From the NCBI GenBank assembly GCA_015066115.1, contig SVOZ01000009.1, positions 8,234-69,949 of the forward strand: a DNA stretch of 61,716 nucleotides, given 5' to 3'. The DNA is from Oscillospiraceae bacterium. GTDB taxonomy: Bacteria; Bacillota; Clostridia; Oscillospirales; Ruminococcaceae. Of this stretch, positions 27,160 to 35,670 are shown piece by piece. The notes below the pieces were generated by a model that saw nothing but the letters and a program-made list of their open reading frames with translations, had not been told where the DNA came from and did no database searches. The stretch's first letter is position 1. Every line of letters begins with the position of its first letter. A program made the translations under genes and the position numbers.

Positions 27160-28164
27160 TTAATTATCATCTCGTTCTATAAACTTAGTTTGCTCTCCTA
27201 TTACGCCGTCTTTTATGCATATTCGGTCAAGGTCAAAATATCTAGCCGATGTTTGAAAATAGAGATAATCTCCAACTATTGCCTCTTGCCAAGCAAGAGT
27301 TTTGCTTATTTTAATCGTGCTACCGTTTTCTAAATTACAAGCATACATATCATCTAAATTCCTGTAATAAATATTATTATCTTTATAGAAAAATGAGTTT
27401 ACATTGTCATCAACAATTTTTTCCTTTTCTTTGGTATCCAAATCCATACGATATAGTCTGTTGCTATCTAAAAAATCATTATAAAGCACTTTGTTTTCAT
27501 AGATGTAAAAACTGCTCATTTCAGTATCTAAAAACAATTCAAAACCTGTTCCGTCGTTTTTTACCCGATATAGCTTGGGGCGAGCCAGTGGTCTTTGAGG
27601 GTCATTCTCTCTTATTACCAAATAAATCCAGTCACCATACGGTTGAAATCTGCCGGCCTGCTCTAGTATAACAGTTGTTTCGCTTCCATCAACCTTACAC
27701 CTGCAAAGAGCCCCGCTTTCTGAAAGGTAGTACATATCATCTCCATATATTAGTAGGCAACCCAAATCTCTGCCGCTTTCTATTAGTTCACATTGGGATA
27801 AATCTTTGGAAAGTCTATATATTCCATCTTTTTCAGGATTGTATTCAAATGTCAATACACAATAAATCCAATCCTTGTACACATTTAGATAGTATATCGA
27901 TGACCACTCTTTACGATGTACTGTTCTTTCGGTACCATCTAATTTTACTTTACTAAGATCTCCCTCTGCATAATAAATATAACCGTCTAATTCAACTACT
28001 CTACCAACATCATAGGAGTTACTTGGGGGTGAATTGCCATACTGTATTTCTTGTTGTTCAATCGTCGGAACAGAAGATACCATTTTTGTATCATTACATG
28101 ATGCGGCAAAACCAATAACAAGAACACACAAAAGTAAAATAGATAAAACTTTGCTCAGCTTCAT
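27160..28164 (-). CDS. DUF5050-type beta-propeller lipoprotein
   Basis: 334 residues. The lipoprotein signal ends IGFAASC, so Cys23 should be lipidated and the protein anchored outside the membrane. The rest is a run of blade repeats with the DUF5050 flavour (VELDGYIYYAEGDLSKVKLDG, DDMYYLSESGALCRCKVDGS, DNNIYYRNLDDMYACNLENG shortened). Such propellers usually bind ligands or peptidoglycan-linked partners. Third gene, in transcription order, of an AT-rich exported-protein islet; 35 bp after the preceding gene. Confidence 0.75.
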   Translation of the reverse strand: MKLSKVLSILLLCVLVIGFAASCNDTKMVSSVPTIEQQEIQYGNSPPSNSYDVGRVVELDGYIYYAEGDLSKVKLDGTERTVHRKEWSSIYYLNVYKDWIYCVLTFEYNPEKDGIYRLSKDLSQCELIESGRDLGCLLIYGDDMYYLSESGALCRCKVDGSETTVILEQAGRFQPYGDWIYLVIRENDPQRPLARPKLYRVKNDGTGFELFLDTEMSSFYIYENKVLYNDFLDSNRLYRMDLDTKEKEKIVDDNVNSFFYKDNNIYYRNLDDMYACNLENGSTIKISKTLAWQEAIVGDYLYFQTSARYFDLDRICIKDGVIGEQTKFIERDDN

Positions 28165-28199
28165 AACATCAACCCTTTTCTTTTAAGGAACGAATAAAT

Positions 28200-28853
28200 C
28201 TACAAGATCTCTGCTAATTGATATCTTTGATTAAAGAATATAAAATTAAAATCTTTTACAAATTCTTCACTTTTTAAACCATTATTTGCAGATATTTTTG
28301 CCTTACAGGTATATCCATCATCTAATTTTTTTAATGAGTTCACCTCTAGAATAGTATACTCAATTTTAGTGTCTGCTTTTTCTTTTCCATAATAATTAAC
28401 AGTTTTAGAGCCTTCAAACTCGGTTATTTCATAGTGCTTTGCAAAATCCGAAATCACTATATCAAACGAAAAATATTTCCAAAGTTCAATCTGAAAATGA
28501 TCCCAAAAAACCCACGATGTATTATCAATTTCGTAATTCTTTTCAATTGTGTCTTTGGTTCTAAAACCCGCATAACTTAGAAAGTCATTAGGATCGTATT
28601 CAACCACACTTTTGTAATCATAATACTTTGAAATTAGCTCACTTGCCTTATTGATATCAAAATTTTGATCGGATTTCGATAAGTTTTCTGGCTTTTTCTG
28701 CGGTACGTACGATGATACGGTGTCTGAATAGGTATCTGATACTTTGTGTTGACTAAACATATTATCGTTTGCAAAAACTGTACACATGAGTAGTCCGGCA
28801 AGAATCAAAAACGATAGCAATAGCGTAAATAGTTTTTTTCTGTTTCTCTTCAT
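28200..28853 (-). CDS. Secreted hypothetical protein
   Basis: 217 residues with a clear signal peptide (KKLFTLLLSFLILAGLLMC, cleavage near Ala28). A mixed alpha/beta C-terminal domain follows, ending in hydrophobic strands (DDGYTCKAKISAN, DFNFIFFNQRYQ). It may be NTF2-like, but I cannot assign it. It is the middle gene of the islet, 23 bp after the ricin-lectin/amidase gene. Confidence 0.65.
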   Translation of the reverse strand: MKRNRKKLFTLLLSFLILAGLLMCTVFANDNMFSQHKVSDTYSDTVSSYVPQKKPENLSKSDQNFDINKASELISKYYDYKSVVEYDPNDFLSYAGFRTKDTIEKNYEIDNTSWVFWDHFQIELWKYFSFDIVISDFAKHYEITEFEGSKTVNYYGKEKADTKIEYTILEVNSLKKLDDGYTCKAKISANNGLKSEEFVKDFNFIFFNQRYQLAEIL

Positions 28854-28876
28854 AATGTTATCCCCCTATTAAGCTA

Positions 28877-29941
28877 CTAATACCACAAAAACGGCGAACG
28901 AGCTACCCAAGTAATGGTTGTATCAAAATTAATAGTTCTTCTTCGATCTATTATACATTTCGCATTATAGTTACACTCTAATACAGTTATCTTACTTTGT
29001 GAGTGATCTACATTTTCAACCATCATAGCATGGCCGTTTCTGTATATTATATCTCCTTTTCTGACATTTTCTAAATAGGATTGCTCATAAGATTTTAACC
29101 AATTTCCAGTAAGATAACTATCGTGATAAATATCATAAGATAATTTTTTTACAAATCCAACACATTGGATTGATGATTCGTACGAGTTACAACCACATGA
29201 ACCATTGTAAGCACAACTGCTATGACTTGTGCATGCAGCAGAAGTATAACCATTAGGATTATTGGCGGCTGTTCCGTGATTCCAATACTTGTCTGTAGGG
29301 AATTTTGTGGTCATGGCCGAAATGGTCATATATGGAGTCGTAGGTGCTTGCCCAAGATACTCTAAATACCATTGCTGATATTTATCTGTTTCGTTATAAG
29401 TCCTCATAAAAACATTTCCATTTGAGGTTGGACTTGTTCCTGTAGACCCACTTCCAGTTCCGTAAGCACATAGAGCAATATTATCATTATGTCGTGGAAT
29501 AAATATAGCTGACATTGATGTGTTTCCAGCATAAATGTCCCAACTTTGTGCCGTTGCATCTGTAGAAGTCCAAAGTTGGACATTCTGACCATTTGCTAAA
29601 TTAGAACTACCGCGAGCTATATCAAGAACTCTGCCATAACCATTACCGCTACACATGGAATATAAATAAAATCCTTCAAGTACTCCCCAAGATATTACCC
29701 ATTTTTGTGCATTACTTGAAGTGTTGAGCGGTTGTTGTACAACATTTGTGCCATTAGCATCCGTCCCGTTATATGCTGTTAAATAAAGTCCGGTAGCAAC
29801 ATTTCGTATCCTGTACATGCCACCGTCATAAAGTATGTCTGTTGGTGTGGCAGCCTTTACCCTAACAGTAGTTCCGGTGGCAACCACTAAACAGAGTGCA
29901 ATAGATAAAATTACTGATGTGATTCTTATTATTTTTTTCAT
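28877..29941 (-). CDS. Secreted ricin-type lectin with C-terminal CHAP-like amidase domain
   Basis: 354 residues. A signal peptide (about 1-30) is followed by a ricin B-type beta-trefoil (about 36-195), with the QxW repeats in NAQKWVISWG, TAQSWDIYAG and KYQQWYLEYL. A Cys-rich linker leads to a cysteine-peptidase/amidase domain with candidate nucleophile in SSIQCVGFVKKL and candidate His in IIYRNGHAMMVENV. It probably binds glycans and cuts peptidoglycan or peptide links outside the cell. First of three co-oriented exported-protein genes. It is AT-rich compared with the core genes, which suggests transfer. Confidence 0.78.
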   Translation of the reverse strand: MKKIIRITSVILSIALCLVVATGTTVRVKAATPTDILYDGGMYRIRNVATGLYLTAYNGTDANGTNVVQQPLNTSSNAQKWVISWGVLEGFYLYSMCSGNGYGRVLDIARGSSNLANGQNVQLWTSTDATAQSWDIYAGNTSMSAIFIPRHNDNIALCAYGTGSGSTGTSPTSNGNVFMRTYNETDKYQQWYLEYLGQAPTTPYMTISAMTTKFPTDKYWNHGTAANNPNGYTSAACTSHSSCAYNGSCGCNSYESSIQCVGFVKKLSYDIYHDSYLTGNWLKSYEQSYLENVRKGDIIYRNGHAMMVENVDHSQSKITVLECNYNAKCIIDRRRTINFDTTITWVARSPFLWY

Positions 29942-30179
29942 AGGTGCTTTGCTTCTCCTTTTCTAAAAGTATGCTTGTTTCAACTAAAACCCACATCAGT
30001 ATCACCGCTTTCATATTTTTTGTGCACAATTCATGATAGTTTTTAACTTTTCAATTATATTATAGTACATTTGTCTATATATTTCAAGAAAAATATTACA
30101 TTTTAACTGATATATAACTATTTTTGTGATACAATCTAAAAATAACCACAAAGAATTATATAAATAGCATAAAAAATCA

Positions 30180-30285
30180 TTCGCAATCACAAATAGCACT
30201 TCGGACACTCGGCTAAAAACAGTCCACCGGACTGTTTTCTTCACGCCTCCTGCCCCCTCGGTGTTCGAGTCCCTTCGATTGCATA
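30180..30285. repeat. Repeat block with AAAACAGTCC hairpin and tRNA-tail-like end
   Basis: The gene-free region 29942-30322 is AT-rich up to 30180. Then come AGCACTTCGGACACTCGG, a perfect hairpin AAAACAGTCC-ACC-GGACTGTTTT (30216-30238) and GGTGTTCGAGTCCC (30260-30273), which resembles a T arm pointing rightward into the shared terminator. The block looks like a dispersed clostridial repeat. No gene is visible. Confidence 0.55.
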
Positions 30286-30323
30286 AGAAAAGAGAGATAT
30301 GCAAAAGCATATCTCTCTTTTCT
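30286..30323 (-). terminator. tRNA-Arg terminator, 17-bp perfect palindrome
   Basis: AGAAAAGAGAGATATGC pairs perfectly with its complement around AAAA. On the transcribed strand it starts at the last base of the tRNA CCA end. Confidence 0.88.
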
Positions 30324-30399
30324 GGCGCGCTGTGAGGGACTCGAACCCCCGACCTTTTGGTTCGTAGCCAAACACTCTATCCAGCTGAGCTAACAGCGC
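30323..30399 (-). tRNA. tRNA-Arg (ACG)
   Basis: Acceptor GCGCTGT/ACAGCGC, anticodon stem TTTGG/CCAAA with loop CTACGAA (anticodon ACG, normally edited to ICG), T arm GGTTCGAGTCCC, discriminator G and encoded CCA. Confidence 0.95.
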
Positions 30400-30492
30400 A
30401 AATCAAATACACGCTTTTAAAGCGCTCATATATATTAACACAGTTAAGGGAACTTGTCAAGGCTTTCTTTCCAAATTTCCTTATTTTTACTA

Positions 30493-31206
30493 CTACTGTC
30501 TTGAAACTACATAAATATTATTGCCGCTATCTCTAAACGAAATATAATCGCCGGGTGTTACTATAATGTGCTCCAAAAGCTCTATGCCAACAGTCGCAAG
30601 CGAATTTCTAAGCTTTTTGGTAGCTCTAACATCTTCTTCTGATGGCAGAGCAACCTGTGAGGGATGATTGTGAGCAAGCACAGCCGCCGCGGCTCCGCAG
30701 GTTACAAGCGATCTGACGGTTTTAGCAACAGGGATGCTTACATTGTCAATATCGCCCTCTGCAACCTTGATGGTTCTTATAACCCTGAGGTTATGATCGA
30801 GCGCCACAACAATCACCATTTCGACATTATTGGCGCGATAAAACTGCGCAACAAAGTCTCCGATTTTTTCGTTTGTATTAAGCACCGGTCTTTCGTCGGG
30901 CTTTTCCCTGTCCCTTACAATAATATCGCCGATCAGCTTTAAAAGGATGGCCGAGCGCTCACCCACGCCCTTTACCTGACAAAGCTGGTCAACCGAGGCT
31001 GAAAGCACTCCTCTTACAGAGCCAAAGGTGCCGATAAGCCTATGAGCAAGCTCGTTTGTGTCCTGCTGAGCAAGCGCATAAAAGAGCACGAACTCAATTA
31101 TTTCGTGCTCGCTGAATCCGTCAAGACCCACCTTGAGAAACTTCTGCCTTACTCTCTCGCGGTGTTTGGCGTGAATATTCGGTTTTTGGTTTTCCGCCTT
31201 TGCCAT
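30493..31206 (-). CDS. radC: RadC family JAMM-domain protein
   Basis: About 237 residues from ATG 31206. An N-terminal helix-hairpin-helix region (LCQVKGVGERSAILLK) precedes a JAMM metalloprotease-like domain with the zinc motif HNHPSQVALPSEED. The family is named for DNA repair but its true role is unresolved. An upstream ATG at 31224 is also possible; GGGAG lies about 11 bases before 31206 in either case within the same region. Monocistronic, between tRNA-Arg and a terminator. Confidence 0.9.
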   Translation of the reverse strand: MAKAENQKPNIHAKHRERVRQKFLKVGLDGFSEHEIIEFVLFYALAQQDTNELAHRLIGTFGSVRGVLSASVDQLCQVKGVGERSAILLKLIGDIIVRDREKPDERPVLNTNEKIGDFVAQFYRANNVEMVIVVALDHNLRVIRTIKVAEGDIDNVSIPVAKTVRSLVTCGAAAAVLAHNHPSQVALPSEEDVRATKKLRNSLATVGIELLEHIIVTPGDYISFRDSGNNIYVVSRQ

Positions 31207-31315
31207 ATTGCCAAAAACTCCCATAAAAACTTTTGTAACAACAGCCTCTGCTATTTTGATAATTATAGCATATTTAATATAAGGTGGCAAGTGGCATTTA
31301 CGCAAATATTGCAAA

Positions 31316-31346
31316 CAAAAAGCACTTCATAAAGAAGTGCTTTTTG
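31316..31346 (-). terminator. Terminator of the small membrane-protein operon
   Basis: CAAAAAGCACTTC/GAAGTGCTTTTTG hairpin, 35 bp after the stop of the YcxB-like gene. Confidence 0.85.
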
Positions 31347-31380
31347 TTTTGAATTCATTTACAAAGCGTAGTTTTTTAAC

Positions 31381-31884
31381 TTATTTAATTTTTATTCCTT
31401 TTTCTCTTAAAAACATAATGAATTCTTCTTTACTGCCTTTTGTAAAGGTGTCTTTACGGAATATGTAAATCAGATTTGTCTTTGAACGCAGTAAAATCAA
31501 GTTTTTTGTTTGTGCCGCACTTTTGATGTCATTATATTCAAATTTATTAACTGCGCCTGTAGATGCCGTGTTTTGAATATACTCGTCAGTTACAATCGTC
31601 GTAAACGAAACTTCTTTTCCATAAAGCTCATTGTCTTGTTTTACTGAAGCATTTACCCGACGGAAATAACAATAAAACATAAACAGGAAAAGGAGCGGAG
31701 CATAGACCAAACTTGTCAAATTATAACTATACTTAAAAATTGCTCCTAATAAATTTACTATAAAAGAAATAGAGACCAAAACATAGCAAACAACTAACCA
31801 TTTTCTCTGGAAATAATAATAGCAATATATTTCTTTTGCTAACTGCTTATTTCTGACATAACTGTTTTCAAACAATACTTCCAT
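31381..31884 (-). CDS. YcxB-like membrane protein
   Basis: 167 residues with two adjacent membrane helices (about 30-72) and a C-terminal beta-rich domain (EVSFTTIVTDEYIQ, FEYNDIKSAAQTKNLILL, FTKGSKEEFIMFL), the arrangement of the YcxB-like family of unknown function. AGAGGTGAT precedes the ATG. It ends a three-gene operon of small membrane proteins that follows tRNA-Thr and repeat locus A. Confidence 0.75.
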   Translation of the reverse strand: MEVLFENSYVRNKQLAKEIYCYYYFQRKWLVVCYVLVSISFIVNLLGAIFKYSYNLTSLVYAPLLFLFMFYCYFRRVNASVKQDNELYGKEVSFTTIVTDEYIQNTASTGAVNKFEYNDIKSAAQTKNLILLRSKTNLIYIFRKDTFTKGSKEEFIMFLREKGIKIK

Positions 31885-31894
31885 ATAATCACCT

Positions 31895-32434
31895 CTAAAG
31901 CTGCCTGTTTTCTTGTTTTTCTGCCTTTTTTCTTTTTACAAAGCGCACCAAAAGCTCAATTAACCAAAACACAAATGCAATTAAAACGCCCATCTGCAGT
32001 GCAGCAATAACTTCAAACACCGTTATTGGCAATCTTATGGTTGGAGTTGTGACTAATAAGGAGTGTCCGTCATACTCTCCTGTCTCCCACCCGAACCATT
32101 TTATTTTTTCGACAAGCAAAATGGCAAAAGAAATAATGCTTGCCAAGGCAGCATTAATTAAATGATATATCTTAATATTATTCAAAGGTCCGCATTTAAC
32201 AAGAAGTCTTATAACGGTAAACACCAAAACTGCGATAAACGAAAACAAAAAAGCCTTGCCGTATGTATTAAAAACCGCAACCCAAAAAATGCTGTCGCCA
32301 AAAAGGAGCTTTAAACAATACATATTGCCAATAAGAAAGGCATCATGCTGTGTAAAAGCAAAAATGACCACCGGCAAAACAGTTAAAACAACAAGAGGTA
32401 TTATAAAAAATAATGCTTGCTTAAATTTTTTCAA
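31895..32434 (-). CDS. Four-helix membrane protein, hypothetical
   Basis: About 179 residues with four hydrophobic helices (near 10-30, 55-75, 88-110, 145-165) and a Lys/Arg-rich tail. No family recognised. I choose TTG at 32434, eight bases after AAGGCGG, over the in-frame GTG at 32443 that overlaps that ribosome binding site. Middle gene of the operon. Confidence 0.65.
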   Translation of the reverse strand: MKKFKQALFFIIPLVVLTVLPVVIFAFTQHDAFLIGNMYCLKLLFGDSIFWVAVFNTYGKAFLFSFIAVLVFTVIRLLVKCGPLNNIKIYHLINAALASIISFAILLVEKIKWFGWETGEYDGHSLLVTTPTIRLPITVFEVIAALQMGVLIAFVFWLIELLVRFVKRKKAEKQENRQL

Positions 32435-32477
32435 TGAAACCACCGCCTTAAAAGTTAAAACACGCCTTTAATAAAAA

Positions 32478-33014
32478 TTATGATTTGATTTTTCTGCGTC
32501 TTACCGCCTGTATTAACAAGGAAATAGCTCCCATAATCGCACACAAATACCCAGTCGCACCCAAAATCACACTAAATCCTATATTTTCGGAACGCATTCT
32601 ACTTTTTGCGTCAGCAAAAGAAAGAATAACTGCTTCTTTAGTCTTCATTTCCCAAATATATTCTGAATTTGGATGCAACAACAAATCCACTCTGTCCCCT
32701 TGCTTAGTGTTTTCCAAGGCGGTTTCTACATCAATGTCAATACACGCTCCATCAATACAGAGCTTTTGTTTATCTCTGAAATATATTTCTATTTCATTCA
32801 CCGAGCCGGATTTTCCAAATCGCATCTTGTATGATTCAAAAGTGGCAGTAATAGGGATAGCTTCGCTTTTATCAATCAGTTTACCCCAATGCCATGTGCC
32901 AATTACAAAAACATTTCCTATAATAATACCTATGATAATAAAGAATATACAGACACCAACAGGAATGTCAGCTATCCATGAGATTTTTGTGCGTCTTCTT
33001 TTCTTTTTGTTCAT
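32478..33014 (-). CDS. DUF3592-like membrane protein, hypothetical
   Basis: 178 residues. Membrane helices near 18-40 and 145-170 flank an extracytoplasmic beta domain (ITATFESYKMRFG, NEIEIYFRDKQKL, GDRVDLLLHPNSEYIW), the layout of DUF3592 proteins. AAGGCGG lies seven bases before the ATG and a TGN-TATAAT promoter directly before that. First gene of a three-gene operon behind repeat locus A. Confidence 0.65.
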   Translation of the reverse strand: MNKKKRRRTKISWIADIPVGVCIFFIIIGIIIGNVFVIGTWHWGKLIDKSEAIPITATFESYKMRFGKSGSVNEIEIYFRDKQKLCIDGACIDIDVETALENTKQGDRVDLLLHPNSEYIWEMKTKEAVILSFADAKSRMRSENIGFSVILGATGYLCAIMGAISLLIQAVRRRKIKS

Positions 33015-33021
33015 AAAATCG

Positions 33022-33063
33022 CCGCCTTGGGGGTATTATAGCATAAAAGCAGAATTAAATCAA
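33022..33063 (-). promoter_or_regulatory. Promoter with AAGGCGG ribosome binding site, locus A
   Basis: Minus strand: TTGATT (33063-33058), 17 bp, TGC-TATAAT (-10 at 33040-33035), six bases, AAGGCGG (33028-33022), seven bases, ATG. With normal start-site spacing the mRNA would begin at the ribosome binding site itself. 29 bases here are nearly identical to locus C. Confidence 0.7.
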
Positions 33064-33080
33064 TGCGGAGCGTTGTATTT

Positions 33081-33241
33081 ATAATTCGTGGCGAAGCCAC
33101 ACCATACTTATTACCTATTACTTCTTACTTATTACTTATTACTTCCCAAAAATCCCGTGAAAAACTTTATTTGAGGTAAGAGTGAAGAGGTAAGAAGTAA
33201 TAAGTAAAAATCCCGCCCACTTTCGTGAACGGGATTTTTGG
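33081..33241 (-). repeat. Repeat locus A: tRNA-Thr terminator with alternative 3' arm
   Basis: Read on the minus strand: arm X (33241-33230, including the tRNA CCA), arm X' (33215-33206) forming the terminator, tract Y (33207-33173), second arm X'' (33159-33145) that pairs with X over about 13 bp, and tract Y' (33146-33105) complementary to Y. GTGGC-GAA-GCCAC (33088-33100) closes the element. X can pair with X' or X'' but not both. Confidence 0.75.
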
Positions 33242-33314
33242 AGCTGCTAACCAGAATCGAACTGGTGACCTCATCCTTACCAAGGATGTGCTCTACCGAC
33301 TGAGCCATAGCAGC
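33239..33314 (-). tRNA. tRNA-Thr (GGT)
   Basis: Acceptor GCTGCTA/TAGCAGC, anticodon stem CATCC/GGATG with loop TTGGTAA (anticodon GGT), T arm with GTTCGATTC, discriminator T and encoded CCA. Confidence 0.95.
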
Positions 33315-33407
33315 ATCGCCACTTTTCCTATTATATTAAATTAGCCGTCTGTTGTCAAGACATAGGCGGCAAATTTTTAAAAAATTTTGCCGCCTATCGC
33401 CTTTATT

Positions 33408-34805
33408 TTACTTATTCTGCTTATTCTTTACATACTCATCAATGGCCGCCGCCGCTTTTTTGCCTGCGCCCATCGCAAGAATAACGGTTGCGGCGCCTGT
33501 TACGGCATCGCCGCCTGCAAAAACGCCCTCTCTTGAGGTCTGTCCGCTCTCCTCATCGGCTATAATTCCGCCCCAACGGGTCGTGTCTAAGCCTTCAGTT
33601 GTATCCTTAATAATGGGGTTAGGCGAGGTGCCAAGCGACATAATAACGCAGTCTGCGGGAACTATCTTTTCGCTTCCCTCAATTGCAACGGGTCGTGCTC
33701 TGCCCGATGCATCGGGCTCTCCTAAGCGCATAAGCTGACATTTTACCTCTTTTGCAAAGCCGTTTTCGTCGCCAACTATCTCAACAGGATTTGTAAGGAA
33801 CGCAAACTCGATTCCCTCTTCCTTGGCATGCTCTATCTCTTCAAGCCTTGCAGGAAGCTCCTTTTCGGTGCGCCTGTAGACCACAGTTACCTCACTTCCG
33901 AGCCTTCTTGCACAGCGTGCGGCATCCATTGCAACATTTCCGCCACCGACAACAACTGTGTGGCGAGGCTTTTTAACGGGAGTGTAGCTTCCGTCTACAT
34001 AGGCCTTCATAAGATTTATACGGGTTAAAAATTCGTTTGCCGAGCAAACTCCCTTTAGCTCCTCGCCGGGTATCGACATAAACTTAGGAAGTCCAGCGCC
34101 ACTTGCTATGTAAACTGCCGAAAAGCCTTCCTCAGAAAGAAGCTCGTCGATGAGTACAGTTCTGCCGACCACAACATTGGTTTCAATCTTGACTCCGAGC
34201 GCTTTTAGGCCCTCGATCTCCTTTTTAACAATGCTTTTTGGGAGTCTGAACTCGGGGATGCCATAAGAAAGCACGCCGCCCGCAAGGTGAAGCGCCTCAA
34301 AAACGGTTACCTCATAGCCCATTTTTGCAAGGTCGCCCGCGCAGGTAAGTCCCGAAGGGCCAGAGCCGATAACAGCAACCTTGTAGCCGTTTTTCTCTAT
34401 CTTTTGCGCAGATGTTTCCTCTTTTTCGTTGTGAAGGTCGGCAACAAATCTTTCAAGCCTTCCAATTGCAACGCTCTCGCCTTTAATGGCTCTTACACAG
34501 TACTTCTCGCACTGGCTTTCCTGCGGGCAAACTCTGCCGCAAATTGCAGGCAGAGCGCTCGACTCTGCTATTATATCATAAGCGCCCTCAAAATTGCCCT
34601 CGGCAATCTGCTTTATAAAATCGGGGATTTTAATCTCAACAGGGCATCCCTTTACGCAGGGCATATTTTTGCAGTTTAGGCATCTTTGCGCCTCGTCGAT
34701 TGCCATATCCTTTGTGTAACCCAGCGCAACCTCGCTGAAATTGCTCTGCCTTTTAAGCGCATCCTGCACAGGCATCTCATTTTTCTTTAAGGACATATTA
34801 GCCAT
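33408..34805 (-). CDS. nfnB: NfnB, NADPH-binding subunit of NADH-dependent ferredoxin:NADP oxidoreductase
   Basis: 465 residues, glutamate synthase small-subunit fold. The N-terminus has cysteine clusters for two [4Fe-4S] centres (CLNCKNMPCVKGCP, CGRVCPQESQCEKYC), then FAD motif GSGPSGLTCAGDLA and NAD(P) motif GGGNVAMDAARCARR. It is often annotated gltA, but pairing with the adjacent NfnA-like gene (1-base overlap) argues for the electron-bifurcating NfnAB complex, which makes NADPH from NADH and reduced ferredoxin. Last gene of the ZTP-controlled pfl operon. Confidence 0.88.
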   Translation of the reverse strand: MANMSLKKNEMPVQDALKRQSNFSEVALGYTKDMAIDEAQRCLNCKNMPCVKGCPVEIKIPDFIKQIAEGNFEGAYDIIAESSALPAICGRVCPQESQCEKYCVRAIKGESVAIGRLERFVADLHNEKEETSAQKIEKNGYKVAVIGSGPSGLTCAGDLAKMGYEVTVFEALHLAGGVLSYGIPEFRLPKSIVKKEIEGLKALGVKIETNVVVGRTVLIDELLSEEGFSAVYIASGAGLPKFMSIPGEELKGVCSANEFLTRINLMKAYVDGSYTPVKKPRHTVVVGGGNVAMDAARCARRLGSEVTVVYRRTEKELPARLEEIEHAKEEGIEFAFLTNPVEIVGDENGFAKEVKCQLMRLGEPDASGRARPVAIEGSEKIVPADCVIMSLGTSPNPIIKDTTEGLDTTRWGGIIADEESGQTSREGVFAGGDAVTGAATVILAMGAGKKAAAAIDEYVKNKQNK

Positions 34806-35647
34806 TATTCTGCCTCCTTTTTAAAAAGGTTGCAAACCTTTTCGCGTGCCGCCGCTTCTTCGCATTTGTACATTGAGGAGCGCATTATTGCCTCATCAAA
34901 GTCGATCTCGTGGCCGTCAAACTCGGGTCCGTCAACACAGGCAAACTTCATTTTGCCACCAACTGTTAGTCTGCATCCGCCGCACATTCCCGTTCCGTCT
35001 ATCATAACGGGGTTCATGCTGGCAACGGTTTTAATTCCATATTCCTTTGTGAGCGCGCAGACAAATTTCATCATAACAAGCGGGCCGATGGTGATAACCT
35101 CGTCATACTGTTCGCCCGACTCGATAAGGGCGCGCAGAGCATCGGTTACAAGACCCTTCTCTCCTGCGCTTCCGTCGTCGGTCATAAGAACATATTTTGA
35201 GCTTACCTTTTCAAATTCGTCCTTTAAAATGATGAGCTCCTCATTTCTAAATCCAACTATTGAGTGGACCTCACAGCCGTTTTCACTAAGCGCCTTTGCA
35301 ACGGGATAGGCAATAGCGCATCCCACGCCGCCGCCCACAACGGCAACCTTTTTAAGCCCTTCTGTGTGAGTAGCTCTGCCAAGTGGGCCGACGAAATCGG
35401 AGATATATTCGCCCTCTTTAAGCTCGTTTAGGAGCATAGTTGCCGCTCCGACTACCTGGAATATAACAGTGACCGAGCCTTTTTCTCTGTTATAATCGGC
35501 AACGGTGAGCGGAATTCTTTCGCTGTCATCGTGGCTTCTTAAAATTACAAACTGGCCTGCCTTTGCTTTTTTTGAGACCATCGGAGCCTGTATTTCCATT
35601 AGCGTAACGGTGGGGTTAAGCTCCCTTTTTGTTAGGATTTTGTACAT
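34805..35647 (-). CDS. nfnA: NfnA, FAD/[2Fe-2S] subunit of NADH-dependent ferredoxin:NADP oxidoreductase
   Basis: 280 residues of the dihydroorotate dehydrogenase electron-transfer-subunit family: FAD-binding front (SERIPLTVADYN), NAD domain (VAVVGGGVGCAIAYPVAK) and a C-terminal [2Fe-2S] cluster motif (MCGGCRLTVGG...FACVDGPEFDG). With NfnB downstream it forms the bifurcating transhydrogenase. TAATG overlap with nfnB couples translation. 23 bp after pflA. Confidence 0.88.
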   Translation of the reverse strand: MYKILTKRELNPTVTLMEIQAPMVSKKAKAGQFVILRSHDDSERIPLTVADYNREKGSVTVIFQVVGAATMLLNELKEGEYISDFVGPLGRATHTEGLKKVAVVGGGVGCAIAYPVAKALSENGCEVHSIVGFRNEELIILKDEFEKVSSKYVLMTDDGSAGEKGLVTDALRALIESGEQYDEVITIGPLVMMKFVCALTKEYGIKTVASMNPVMIDGTGMCGGCRLTVGGKMKFACVDGPEFDGHEIDFDEAIMRSSMYKCEEAAAREKVCNLFKKEAE

Positions 35648-35670
35648 TGGTAATCTCCCTCTTTATATTT

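Noticed and set aside
26986..27333. Rightward 115-codon frame after spoIVA
   Set aside because: Crosses a strong terminator and is antisense to the DUF5050 gene.
30011..30310. Leftward 99-codon frame upstream of the lectin gene
   Set aside because: It crosses the AAAACAGTCC repeat and part of the tRNA-Arg terminator and has no recognisable domain.
33408..34805. Glutamate synthase small subunit (gltD/gltA) as the function
   Set aside because: No glutamate synthase large subunit is adjacent, while an NfnA-type partner overlaps it by one base, so NfnB is the better call.
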